Assembly: GCF_005233875.1 (NCBI RefSeq)
Contig: NZ_SZPZ01000003.1
Coordinates: forward strand, 862,489 to 926,488
Reading direction: 5' to 3'
DNA from: Kribbella jiaozuonensis
GTDB taxonomy: Bacteria; Actinomycetota; Actinomycetes; Propionibacteriales; Kribbellaceae
DNA length: 64,000 nt
A program made the position numbers and the translations under genes. The notes beneath the pieces are model-generated. The model saw only the letters and a list, made by a program, of their open reading frames with translations. It was not told where the DNA came from and ran no database searches. Positions 41,612-50,036 of this stretch are shown piece by piece. The stretch's first letter is position 1; every line of letters starts with the position of its first letter.

Positions 41612-42621
41612 GAACCGTCAAGACGCTGCTCGCCGGCGACCACTTCGTACGCAACGAGCTGCTCGCGGCGTCGCTCAGCACGATCCCTGACGTCGTGTTC
41701 GAGTTCAGCGAGATCACGCTGCCGTGGCCGCTGACGCCGTACGGGCGGGTCGCCGAGGTGGACGAGGCCAGCGATGTCGAGGACCAGCTGATCGAGGTGC
41801 TGGCCGGGGTCGAACTCGCGGTCACGCAGATGGGACCGTTCACGGAGCGGGTACTCGATGCCGCGCCCGACCTGCGGTACCTGGTCGTCTGTCGTGGCGG
41901 GCCTGTGAACGTGAACGTTGCCGCGGCGGCTGAACGGGGGATCGCGGTCGCATCCACGCCAGGACGCAACGCGGTGGCGGCCGCGGAGCATGCGGTCGCG
42001 TTGATGATGGGTGCCCTGCGCAACCTTCCGCGACTGCAGCGGACGCTGGAGCAGGGGGAGTGGCGCTCCGACCTCTACGCGTACGACGAGTGCGGCGGCG
42101 AGCTGGACGGATCCACCGTCGGGCTGGTCGGTTATGGCGCGATCGGGCAACGGGTCGCGCGGGTGATGCTTGCCTTCGGCGCTCATGTCCTGGTCGCCGA
42201 TCCGTACGTCGATGACCCCCCGGAAGGCATCGAGCTGGTGGAGCTCGACGAGCTGCTGCGGCGGTCCGACGTGGTGAGTCTGCACGCGCGGCTGACTGAT
42301 CAGACCCGCGGAATGATCGGTGCGGAGCAGCTCGCGTCGATGCCGCGAGGCGCCGTACTGGTGAACACCGCGCGTGGCGGGCTGCTCGACTACGACGCAA
42401 CGGTGGATGCGCTGGAGTCGGGGCAGCTCGGGGCGGCGGCATTCGACGTGTTCCCAGCCGAGCCGCTGCCAGCGGGTTCGCGGCTGCTGACGGCGCCGAA
42501 CATCGTCATGACGCCACACCTGGCCGGCGCAACCCGGCAGACCGCTCACCGCGCCGGCTCGATCGCAGCCGAGGCGGTGGCAGCGTTCCTGTCCGGAAAG
42601 GATCCTGTGGGGTTAGTGTAG
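41608..42621 (+). CDS. D-2-hydroxyacid dehydrogenase (NAD-dependent, phosphoglycerate dehydrogenase-like)
   Basis: 337 residues. The NAD fold begins at STVGLVGYGAIGQRVARVML (GxGxxG). The catalytic Arg is in VNTARGGLLD and the catalytic His in IVMTPHLAGATRQT. The expected oxidation or reduction is of a D-2-hydroxy/2-keto acid; the substrate is unknown. As last gene of a kinase/kinase/phosphatase operon it may process an acid derived from the sugar. Starts at ATG 41608, overlapping kinase 2. Confidence 0.9.
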   Translation: MRTVKTLLAGDHFVRNELLAASLSTIPDVVFEFSEITLPWPLTPYGRVAEVDEASDVEDQLIEVLAGVELAVTQMGPFTERVLDAAPDLRYLVVCRGGPVNVNVAAAAERGIAVASTPGRNAVAAAEHAVALMMGALRNLPRLQRTLEQGEWRSDLYAYDECGGELDGSTVGLVGYGAIGQRVARVMLAFGAHVLVADPYVDDPPEGIELVELDELLRRSDVVSLHARLTDQTRGMIGAEQLASMPRGAVLVNTARGGLLDYDATVDALESGQLGAAAFDVFPAEPLPAGSRLLTAPNIVMTPHLAGATRQTAHRAGSIAAEAVAAFLSGKDPVGLV

Positions 42622-42623
42622 AT

Positions 42624-42640
42624 CATCAGCTATGCTGATG
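42624..42640. promoter_or_regulatory. Probable MarR operator overlapping a leaderless -10 box
   Basis: CATCAGC-TAT-GCTGATG is a perfect 7-bp inverted repeat. TATGCT (42631-42636) inside it is a -10-like hexamer standing six nt before the marR ATG at 42643. Bound MarR would block the promoter directly. Confidence 0.65.
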
Positions 42641-42642
42641 GT

Positions 42643-43074
42643 ATGAGTTCTTCGGATGTTGCCGCGCACGAGATCCGCACCAGCCTGTTCCGGCTGGTCC
42701 GCCGACTGCGTCAGGAGCGGCCCGAGGGTGAGCTCAGCTATTCGCAGTTCAACGTGCTGGGCTGGTTGGAGCGCGAAGGTTCGATGACGAACGCGGACCT
42801 GGCCGCCGCCGAGCGCGTCACCCCGCAGACCATGATGCGCGCCACCACAGACTTGGTAGCGAGCGGATTCATCAGCCGTGCTGATAATCCCGCCGATCGC
42901 CGTCAGGTCCTTCTGGAGATCACGCCGGCCGGCGCCACGCTGGTTCGCGAGGACCGCCGCCGGCGGGACACCTTCCTCGCGAAGGCAATGGACACCACCC
43001 TCACGCCCACCGAACGAGAACTCCTCCACCTGGCCGCTCGCCTGATGGACCAACTCTCGGAGGTCGTCGAGTGA
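42643..43074 (+). CDS. MarR-family transcriptional regulator
   Basis: 143 residues with the MarR winged helix: LSYSQFNVLGWLEREGSMTN, the recognition region DLAAAERVTPQTMMRATTDL, and the wing DNPADRRQVLLEITPAG. It probably represses itself and the MFS exporter gene that overlaps its stop (GTGA) through the palindrome at its start codon, and responds to the exporter's substrate. Probably leaderless. Confidence 0.93.
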   Translation: MSSSDVAAHEIRTSLFRLVRRLRQERPEGELSYSQFNVLGWLEREGSMTNADLAAAERVTPQTMMRATTDLVASGFISRADNPADRRQVLLEITPAGATLVREDRRRRDTFLAKAMDTTLTPTERELLHLAARLMDQLSEVVE

Positions 43075-44462
43075 CGAAGGTCGCCGAGGAACAGGAGGTC
43101 GTCCAGGCGGGAGGGCTGCCGGCGCGGTACGCCGCCTCCGTCGGGCTGGGCACGTTGTTGCAGCCGTTGAACTCCTCGATGATCGCCGTCGCGCTGGTCG
43201 CGATCGGCGCGGACTTCCACGCGGGGACCGAGACACAGTGGCTGGTCTCGGGGCTGTACCTCGCGACAGCGGTCTCGGCGCCGACCGCCGGGCGACTGGC
43301 TGATCTGATCGGTGCCCGGCGAGTCTTTCTTGCCGGGCTCGCGCTCGTGGCGGTCGTGTCGGCGTTGGCTCCGTTGTCGCCGAGCCTCGGCTGGCTGATC
43401 GCCGCGCGGGTCCTGCTCGGGATCGGGACCGGCGCGCAGTTCCCCTCGGGCGTCGCGATGATCCGGCGGATCGCCGACCGTCGTAAGGCCTCTGCAGTGG
43501 GTGCGCTCGGGCTGTTGTCCGTCTTCGCGCAGACCTCAGCGGCGTTGGGCCCGAGCGTCGGCGGTCTGCTCGTCGGCACGTTCGACTGGCAGGCGATCTT
43601 CCTCGTCAATCTCCCGGTCGCCGCCGTCGCGGGCATCGCCGTACTCCGGCTCGTCCCCAAGGACCCGCCCCGACCAGCGGATGACGACCGCAAGCTCTGG
43701 CGGGAGATCGACCTCGGCGGGCTGGCGCTCTTCACGCTGGCGATGACCGCGCTCATGCTGGTCCTGCTCTCGCTGTCGACCAACCCGAACTGGTGGTTGC
43801 TCGGCGCAGCGATCCCGCTGGCTGTGCTGTTCATCCTCTGGGAACGGCGCTCCACGACGCCGTTCGTCGACGTACGCCTGCTTGCCCGCAGTGCGCCGCT
43901 GTCCCTCGGCTACCTCCGCACGATGCTGACGTACGTCGCCTTCTACGCGATCTTCTACGGACTGCCCGGCTGGCTCGAGCAAGCCCGTGGCCTCGATCCG
44001 ACGAAGGTCGGTCTGGTGGTCCTCCCGATCGCGACACTTGGTGCGATCACCGTCGCGATCGCCACGAAGCTCGCCCGCCGCCACGGAGACCGGTTGCTGC
44101 TGATGATCGGTTCGGCCGGGCTGCTGGTCGGGGGCGCCGCGCTGGCCTTCGGAGTTCACAGCGGTACGCCGATCGTCGTACTCGTGGTGATCAGCGCGGT
44201 CCTCGGCGTACCGAACGGCTTCAACGGACTCGGCAACCAGTTGGCCGTCTACCGGGCTGCGCCACCTGAGGTCGCGGGCGCGGCGGCGGGGCTGTTCCGT
44301 ACGTCGCAGTACGTCGGGGCGAACCTCGCCGCCGCCGCGATCGCCATCGTCTTCGCCGGCCCCGCGACCGATGCCGGCCTGCACCGGCTCGGGCTGCTCG
44401 TCGGCGGGATCGCCGCGGTACTGCTGCTGGATGTGGTCTTCGCGAGAAAGGGCGCGCTGTGA
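43071..44462 (+). CDS. MFS multidrug exporter (DHA2/EmrB type)
   Basis: 463 residues with about fourteen hydrophobic helices. The N-terminal LLQPLNSSMIAVALVAIGAD, motif A GRLADLIGARRVFLAGLALV and motif C-like ALGPSVGGLLVGTFDWQAIF are typical of the 14-helix drug exporters. It is translated from a GTG in the marR stop and followed with a GTGA overlap by the GDPD gene. Likely an antiporter for an organic toxicant under MarR control. Confidence 0.92.
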   Translation: MTKVAEEQEVVQAGGLPARYAASVGLGTLLQPLNSSMIAVALVAIGADFHAGTETQWLVSGLYLATAVSAPTAGRLADLIGARRVFLAGLALVAVVSALAPLSPSLGWLIAARVLLGIGTGAQFPSGVAMIRRIADRRKASAVGALGLLSVFAQTSAALGPSVGGLLVGTFDWQAIFLVNLPVAAVAGIAVLRLVPKDPPRPADDDRKLWREIDLGGLALFTLAMTALMLVLLSLSTNPNWWLLGAAIPLAVLFILWERRSTTPFVDVRLLARSAPLSLGYLRTMLTYVAFYAIFYGLPGWLEQARGLDPTKVGLVVLPIATLGAITVAIATKLARRHGDRLLLMIGSAGLLVGGAALAFGVHSGTPIVVLVVISAVLGVPNGFNGLGNQLAVYRAAPPEVAGAAAGLFRTSQYVGANLAAAAIAIVFAGPATDAGLHRLGLLVGGIAAVLLLDVVFARKGAL

Positions 44463-45127
44463 TCATCACCGGGCATCGTGGTGCGTTGGGGACCGAGCCG
44501 GAGAACACGCTGCGATCGTTCCGCCGCGCGGTCGCCGACGGCTGCGACGAGATCGAGCTCGACCTGCGGGTGAGCGCCGACGGCGAGCTCGTCATCATGC
44601 ACGATGCCACCGTCGACCGGACCACCTCCGGATCGGGCGAGGTCGCGTCGCTGACCCTCGCCGAGCTCCGGACGCTGGACGCGGGCCTCGACGAGCAGAT
44701 CCCGACGTGGTCCGAGGTGATCGAGGCCGTCGATGTGCGTATCCAGGCGGAGGTCAAGTCCGAGGCCGCCGTACCGCTCCTCGCTCAATCCCTCAAGTCG
44801 AACCCGTCCCTCGCCGCCCGGACCCTGGTCACGTCCTTCCACCCAGAAATCCTCCTGGCCGTCCGCGACTCCTACCCCGACGCCACCACCGGCCACATCT
44901 TCGGCCGTACGCCGGACATCGCTGAAGTCATCACCCGGACCCGCGAGGCCCGAGCCACCTGGTCCCTCTGCGGCATCACCGGCCTGACCCCTGCCGGCGT
45001 CGCCGAGCTACACGCCGCCGGCCTCTCGGTCACCGCCTGGCCCGTCCCCGACCCAGCCACCCTCGCCCAAGCCACCGCCCTAGGCGTAGACGGCGTCACC
45101 ACCGACAACCCCCACCTCCTGCTCTGA
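44459..45127 (+). CDS. Glycerophosphodiester phosphodiesterase family protein
   Basis: 222 residues, no signal peptide, so cytoplasmic. GDPD barrel motifs are GHRGALGTEPENTLRSF (catalytic HR and E), EIELDLRVSADGELVIMHD (metal-binding ExD and the catalytic HD) and the C-terminal GVDGVTTDNPHLL. It hydrolyses glycerophosphodiesters to glycerol-3-phosphate plus an alcohol. Why it is coupled (GTGA) to a MarR/MFS drug-efflux pair is unclear. Confidence 0.92.
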   Translation: MIITGHRGALGTEPENTLRSFRRAVADGCDEIELDLRVSADGELVIMHDATVDRTTSGSGEVASLTLAELRTLDAGLDEQIPTWSEVIEAVDVRIQAEVKSEAAVPLLAQSLKSNPSLAARTLVTSFHPEILLAVRDSYPDATTGHIFGRTPDIAEVITRTREARATWSLCGITGLTPAGVAELHAAGLSVTAWPVPDPATLAQATALGVDGVTTDNPHLLL

Positions 45128-45219
45128 GGGTTCCAACGTGCTTGGGTTCACACGTTCCAACGTCGCCCACCCACCCCCGACGCCGGAGGCGGCGTGCTGA
45201 CTCTCACACGTTCCAACGT
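45128..45219. promoter_or_regulatory. Three copies of an ACGTT-CC-AACGT operator-like palindrome
   Basis: Full copies of ACGTTCCAACGT lie at 45152-45163 and 45208-45219, both preceded by CAC. A third with the left end degenerate (GTTCCAACGT at 45130-45139) lies just after the GDPD stop. They lie within 140 nt upstream of the Gfo/Idh gene, with starts 24 and 56 nt apart. Each is an inverted repeat around CC. The regulator is not encoded nearby. Confidence 0.6.
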
Positions 45220-45267
45220 CTGAATTTGTTCTTCCATAGAACATAAATGTGTGATTGCCTGTCTCGC

Positions 45268-46464
45268 ATGGGAATCAGCATCGGCGTGGTTGGCGCCGGA
45301 CAGTTTGCTCCTTCGTTCCTGCGGTTGTGGTCCGCGCACCCGGATGTGTCCGAGGTGCGGCTGACCGACGTGATCCCGGAGCGGACCGCGGAGATGGCCG
45401 CCGAACAGGGCATCGCAGTCACGCACGCGTCGTTCGAGGAGATGCTCGAGTCGGACCTGGACGCGGTCGCGATCTTCACCCAGCGCTGGCTGCACGGGGA
45501 GATGGCGATCAAGGCGCTCGAGGCCGGCAAGCACGTGTACTCGACGGTCCCGATGGCGATCGAGGCGGACCAGATCGCGCGCATCATCGAGCTGGTCAAG
45601 GAGACCGGCCTGACATACATGATGGGTGAGACCAGCTTCTACTACCCGTCGTCGGTGTACTGCCGGCAGAAGCTCGCCGAGGGTGCGTTCGGGCGGGTGT
45701 TCTACTCCGAGGGCGACTACGTCCACGACATGGACCTCGGCTTCTACGCGGCGTACCAGTACTCCGGCGGCGACGACTGGAAGAAGACCGCGTCGTTCCC
45801 GCCGCTGCTCTACCCGACGCATGCCGTCGGCAACGTTCTCTCGGTGACCGGTCAGCACGCCACGCACGTGTCCGCGATCGGCGTCAAGGACGACCGCGGT
45901 GACGGCGTCTTCGACAAGGACGTCAGCCAGTTCAACAACGACTTCTCGAACGCGACCGCCCTCTTCAAGCTGGCCGACGGCGGCATCATGCGGACCAACG
46001 AGATGCGCCGCGTCGGGTACCCGTCGCACATCCGCGAGTCGCGGCTGCGCGTGTTCGGCACCGAGGGCAGCTTCGAGCAGCTCGCCACCACGACCCTGTG
46101 GCAGAACAAAGAAGGCGTCGAGGACGTCTCCCACCTGATGGAGACCAAGCCGAGCAGCAACCTCGACGACGCCGACCTGGCGAACGTCGACCCCGCGCTG
46201 CGCGACGCGTTCCGCTCCGGCCTCTCCCCGGTCCACGACCGCAGCCGCCTGCCGAAGGAGTTCGACGGCATGCACAACGGCCACGAGGGCTCCCACCACT
46301 TCCTCGCCGACGACTTCGTCCGCGCGGTAGCCGACAAGACCCTCCCACCCATCAACGCCTGGGTCTCGGCCCGCTACACCCTCCCCGGCATCATCGCCCA
46401 CCAATCCGCCCTCCAAGGCGGCGCACAACTAGAAATCCCCGACCACGGCGACGCCCCGGTCTGA
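45268..46464 (+). CDS. Gfo/Idh/MocA-family oxidoreductase
   Basis: 398 residues. The N-terminal Rossmann fold is ISIGVVGAGQFAPSFLRLW (GxGxxA-type). The second domain is the alpha/beta sheet typical of the family (IRESRLRVFGTEGSFEQL). The usual EKP motif after the Rossmann domain is replaced: GKHVYSTVPMAI, so the normal active-site lysine is missing. The family oxidises or reduces sugars and inositols with NAD(P); the substrate here is unknown. Start ATG 45268; an ATG at 45247 would add seven residues. Neither has a clear Shine-Dalgarno. Confidence 0.87.
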   Translation: MGISIGVVGAGQFAPSFLRLWSAHPDVSEVRLTDVIPERTAEMAAEQGIAVTHASFEEMLESDLDAVAIFTQRWLHGEMAIKALEAGKHVYSTVPMAIEADQIARIIELVKETGLTYMMGETSFYYPSSVYCRQKLAEGAFGRVFYSEGDYVHDMDLGFYAAYQYSGGDDWKKTASFPPLLYPTHAVGNVLSVTGQHATHVSAIGVKDDRGDGVFDKDVSQFNNDFSNATALFKLADGGIMRTNEMRRVGYPSHIRESRLRVFGTEGSFEQLATTTLWQNKEGVEDVSHLMETKPSSNLDDADLANVDPALRDAFRSGLSPVHDRSRLPKEFDGMHNGHEGSHHFLADDFVRAVADKTLPPINAWVSARYTLPGIIAHQSALQGGAQLEIPDHGDAPV

Positions 46465-46479
46465 CGGGCAAGGTGATGT

Positions 46480-46516
46480 GAACTGGACTGGGGCGAGATC
46501 GGCCCTAGTCCAGTTC
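46480..46516. terminator. Bidirectional terminator between the Gfo/Idh and NACHT genes
   Basis: GAACTGGACT (46480-46489) and AGTCCAGTTC (46507-46516) pair perfectly, and the flanking GGGGC/GCCCT extend the stem to 15 bp (one G-U) with a 7-nt loop. The right arm includes the last codons and stop of the NACHT gene. There is no long U-tract on either side. Confidence 0.62.
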
Positions 46517-49500
46517 CACCAGTTGAGGCGGACTCTCCGAGAGACGGACGATTTCGTCCGGTAGGTGCCCGGGTTGTGCCGGACGCCGGCGGTAAGTGGT
46601 AACAAGCAGCCGCCTGAACTCGGAAGGGAGGCGAGCGAACATCTCGCCGAGCCAGATCGGTAGCGCGTCGTTCAGCCGTACCTCGTTCGCCTGAGACATC
46701 AAGGTGGCCAGCAGCCAGTAAGCAGTCGCAATCTCCGGAGCCGCAGGCACGGTTTCGTTGACCAGCCGTTCGAAGATCCGCTCGATCGGTACCAGATCAG
46801 AGGAATTGATCCAGACCTCGATTCGGCTGGCCGACAGGTCTTCGACGGCAGCGATGAAGCGGAGGCTGAACGCCCTGAGGCGCGCCTCGATCCAGTCCGC
46901 CGTCGGGCTTCCGTCGAGCAGCGGTTGAAGCCTCGGCACGGTGTCGAGGTTCACGAAGTTCGACACCAGGATGGAGTCGCGGGCGACGAACAACTGCCAT
47001 GGCAGTTCGTCGAGCACGTCGTCGCCGACTGTCATGCCGCGCGCGACCGCCGCCAGTACGGTCAATGGCCCGCTGTCATAGAGCGATTCCGTGGCGTCCT
47101 GGGCATGCAGCTTGCTGATCAGATCCTGGGTCTGTGCGACGACGTCCTCAGTCGGCCGACCCGCGAGGCGAACCAGGGCCGGTAGGCAGGCGAACAGGCG
47201 GTACGACGGCCCGCGCTGAACATCGGGCTTGTTGATCAGCTCCCAGAGCTCCTCGATGAGCTGTTCGACCACCCGCATCGCATCGGGGAACTGCGAGACC
47301 AGATTCAGCAGCAGGAGTTCTCCATGGAACGGAGAGATGTCGTCCGGGCTCTGCGGGTCGCCGGCGACCTTGCCGAGGGATTCCTTGAGCGCTCCCGGCA
47401 GATCCTCGCTGGATGCGGGCAGATCACGGTCCTCCCAGTAGGACCAGCGGATCGAGAAGGCCCGGATCTCGCGGTAGTCCCGGCCGGGATTCTGTGACTG
47501 GAGATAGGTTCGGAGTACCTGTGACGTGAGCCGTTCGACCGCTCTTGGGGTGAGCAGCCCGAACTCGCGGAGACGGAGGGCGAACGCCGTCAGCATGTAG
47601 CGGCGTTTCTGCGTGGACTGGCCCGCCCGGCGGCACAGCTCCAGAACGAACCGCTCGGCCCCGCGATGCTGAAAGCTGTCGAGGACCGCGACCGATACCT
47701 CACCGATGACCTCCCACTCGGCGATCTCCAGGTGAGGGGCGAGCTTGGCGAGCAGTTCCTTGGGGCCGCCGGCCCTGCGAACCAGCTCCACCGCGGCGAA
47801 GTACTCGAGGAAGGTTCGATGGGTGAATGCGAAGATCGGCTGACTGGTCGGTCCGGAAGACAGGTCGGTGATCAGCCAGGCTCGGCCACGCCACAGCGAG
47901 ACCAGCTCCTGCGCGGCCTCGCGGGCGGCGAGGACATCCGGAAGGCGCTGCTCCTGCCAGAACCTGGTCAGCCTCTGTACCAGCGCTGCCTCGGTGACAC
48001 CTTGCTGGCGCTCCGCGCTCTGATAGATCCACAGGGCGATCTCACAGAGCGCGATCTTGGCGTCGGCCTTGAACGCCGGCGGAGTGTCGATGCGGCGCAG
48101 CGCGTCCCAGCGATCGAACAACAGGGCAGCACACTTCTCGTACAGTTCCGGTCGATTCTCCGGGATCGATCTCTCGCCCATGTAGATCGCGCAGAGCAGA
48201 CTCAGCATCAGCGGGTTCGCGCGCAGGTCCGGGGCGTGCTCCTCGGACTCTGCGACGAACGAGTTCACCCGCTGCTCCAGCACCTGCGAAGTAAGACGCG
48301 CGTCGATCCGGAACCACGACTCGCAGTACCGCCGGATCTGATCGTCGGAGAACGGCAGGATCCTGAAATGGGTGAAGTCCGTCCTCGACAACGAGGCGAT
48401 GTCGTAGCCGACCGAACGCGAGGTGACCACCATGGGTGTTGCGGCATAGAGACTCGCGAAGGCCAGGACCGAGTCCTTGACGGCTGCCCGGGACGTCCCG
48501 TTGACCACCTCGTCCAGACCGTCGAACATGACGACGGCCCGCCCACTGATGAGGAGCCACTCGATGCAACCGGGCGGCGGGACCAGCTGGTAGTCCTCCG
48601 CCATGCAGCTCTCGATGTGATCGAGGATCCGGCGCGGATCCCGCGTCTTGGCGTCGTTGTACCGGCGGAGCTCCACCAGGAACGGGACCCGTGCGTTCTG
48701 TTCCGTTGCACTGCTGGTCTCGTGCATCAGGTGCTGGATCAGGGTCGACTTGCCGGCCCCTGGATCCCCGAGGACGACGGTCCGCGCCGACAACTCGAAC
48801 ACGTCCCGTAGATCAAGGCGGTCAGAGTTTGCGACCGAGTCCCAGCCGCCGTCGATCGCCTGCAGATCAGGTGCGACATAGACGTCCTGCAGCCGGATCG
48901 ACCGCTGCTGGTCGAGTTGTGCCAGCGTGAGGATCTCGGTCTTCTGCTGTACGAGGTTGCGGTACGAACCGACGAACGCGGCGAAGTCGACCAGGTTCAA
49001 CTTCGACTGCAGTGCTTGCGCGAGTAGCTCCCGGTTGGCGGCTTGTTCGAGGTAGGACTTGGCTCCGTCTCCGGTACCTCGGCTGAATCGGCTCTTGGCG
49101 TTGCCGTACAGACCTCGCGCGGCCGCCAGCAGACCTGCGGTGATCGCTCCTGCGACCGCCGGCATGTCATTCGGGTGCGGGGCGATCGTCAGGATCAGGG
49201 CGGCTCGAACCTCGGCCCGGAACTTGCTCTGGATCGACTCCGTGTCGCCTCGCATCAGCGTGACCAGGAGTGCGGCCTCGGCGAGGTGCTGTGCCTCGGG
49301 AGACTGGCGCAGGAAGTCGCCGATCCGGGTCAGCAGCTCAGGCGAGAGGTCGTGGTCCTCGAGTTCGGCCTGTACGGTGAGGTTCACCGCACCCCGTGAC
49401 CAGGTCTGTTCGCTGACCGGCTCGCCGACAGGCAGGAGCGCGGCCAGCATGCCGGCGCCCCTGCTGACGGCGTTGACCACCAGCCCGAGGGCGAACTCCC

Positions 49501-49522
49501 CGATGACCTCATGCGGCGACAT
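46505..49522 (-). CDS. NACHT-domain NTPase (bacterial NLR-like, candidate antiphage protein)
   Basis: 1005 residues. The N-terminal region (1-240) matches no family I recognise; it has hydrophobic helices at about 10-30 and 121-140 that could contact membranes. The NACHT module follows: Walker A VVLGDPGAGKST (249-260), Walker B VVMFDGLDEV (330-339) with the extra acidic residue, sensor 1 MVVTSRS (364-370), and the winged-helix/ARC2-type FTHRTFLEYFAA near 575. About 400 helical, leucine-rich residues complete it, like a HEAT-type sensor. Bacterial NACHT proteins can sense phage and kill the infected cell; regulation is also possible. Solitary: GAGGAC Shine-Dalgarno, TAGATT -10-like box at 49564-49559, own terminator. 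Sampled 60-base lines at 47221 and 47281 are 60% and 55% GC, against 65% and 70% for lines 45421 and 45841. Confidence 0.9.
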   Translation of the reverse strand: MSPHEVIGEFALGLVVNAVSRGAGMLAALLPVGEPVSEQTWSRGAVNLTVQAELEDHDLSPELLTRIGDFLRQSPEAQHLAEAALLVTLMRGDTESIQSKFRAEVRAALILTIAPHPNDMPAVAGAITAGLLAAARGLYGNAKSRFSRGTGDGAKSYLEQAANRELLAQALQSKLNLVDFAAFVGSYRNLVQQKTEILTLAQLDQQRSIRLQDVYVAPDLQAIDGGWDSVANSDRLDLRDVFELSARTVVLGDPGAGKSTLIQHLMHETSSATEQNARVPFLVELRRYNDAKTRDPRRILDHIESCMAEDYQLVPPPGCIEWLLISGRAVVMFDGLDEVVNGTSRAAVKDSVLAFASLYAATPMVVTSRSVGYDIASLSRTDFTHFRILPFSDDQIRRYCESWFRIDARLTSQVLEQRVNSFVAESEEHAPDLRANPLMLSLLCAIYMGERSIPENRPELYEKCAALLFDRWDALRRIDTPPAFKADAKIALCEIALWIYQSAERQQGVTEAALVQRLTRFWQEQRLPDVLAAREAAQELVSLWRGRAWLITDLSSGPTSQPIFAFTHRTFLEYFAAVELVRRAGGPKELLAKLAPHLEIAEWEVIGEVSVAVLDSFQHRGAERFVLELCRRAGQSTQKRRYMLTAFALRLREFGLLTPRAVERLTSQVLRTYLQSQNPGRDYREIRAFSIRWSYWEDRDLPASSEDLPGALKESLGKVAGDPQSPDDISPFHGELLLLNLVSQFPDAMRVVEQLIEELWELINKPDVQRGPSYRLFACLPALVRLAGRPTEDVVAQTQDLISKLHAQDATESLYDSGPLTVLAAVARGMTVGDDVLDELPWQLFVARDSILVSNFVNLDTVPRLQPLLDGSPTADWIEARLRAFSLRFIAAVEDLSASRIEVWINSSDLVPIERIFERLVNETVPAAPEIATAYWLLATLMSQANEVRLNDALPIWLGEMFARLPSEFRRLLVTTYRRRPAQPGHLPDEIVRLSESPPQLVELD

Positions 49523-49621
49523 GGTTCGTCCTCACGGTCGGTTCCTGCAACGGCAGCAAATCTATTCGACGCGCAGATGTGCCGGCAGGCTCCGCCGCTC
49601 GCGGCGCGGCTACGATCCGGT

Positions 49622-49966
49622 ATGGCTTTGGATCTGTTTGCAGGGGTTTCTGTCAGGGACTACGGGATCGCGGTTGCGTGGTACGAGCAGTTGTTCGGTG
49701 GGCCGCCGAGTTTTCTGCCTAATGATGTTGAGGCGGTGTGGGAGCTCGGCGAGCATCAGTTCCTGTACATCGAGGTGGTGCCGGAGCATGCGGGGCATGC
49801 GCAGCACACGTTGTTCGTCGAGGACTTCGAGGGAGTGCTGCGGGGGATCGCCGAGCGCGGTCTTGTGCCCGCAGCACGGGAGACGTACGAGAACGGCGTA
49901 CGGCATGCGACGTTCTTCGACCCGGACGGGAACGAGGTCTCGTACGGCGGTGCGCCGTTGGAGTGA
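49622..49966 (+). CDS. VOC-family (glyoxalase/bleomycin-resistance-like) protein
   Basis: 114 residues with one VOC fold: GVSVRDYGIAVAWYEQLFGG, WELGEHQFLYIEV, LFVEDFEGVLRGIAERGL, and the closing ATFFDPDGNEVSYGG with the metal-binding Glu. The substrate is unknown. TACGAT (49611-49616) ends five nt before the ATG with no Shine-Dalgarno, so the transcript is probably leaderless. Divergent from the NACHT gene, with 99 nt between starts. Confidence 0.85.
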   Translation: MALDLFAGVSVRDYGIAVAWYEQLFGGPPSFLPNDVEAVWELGEHQFLYIEVVPEHAGHAQHTLFVEDFEGVLRGIAERGLVPAARETYENGVRHATFFDPDGNEVSYGGAPLE

Positions 49967-50036
49967 CGTTTGTTGTTCAAGAACACGACGCTCCGCTCAG
50001 GTTGCGACAGCGGAGGGCGGAACGTAGGAACGTCCT

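Noticed and set aside
45148..46428. 426-codon open frame antisense to the Gfo/Idh gene
   Set aside because: Composition is rich in Val, Arg and His without motifs; the plus strand encodes a recognisable Rossmann protein.
47666..48811. 381-codon open frame antisense to the NACHT gene
   Set aside because: No motifs and no ribosome binding site; the NACHT frame has the Walker motifs.
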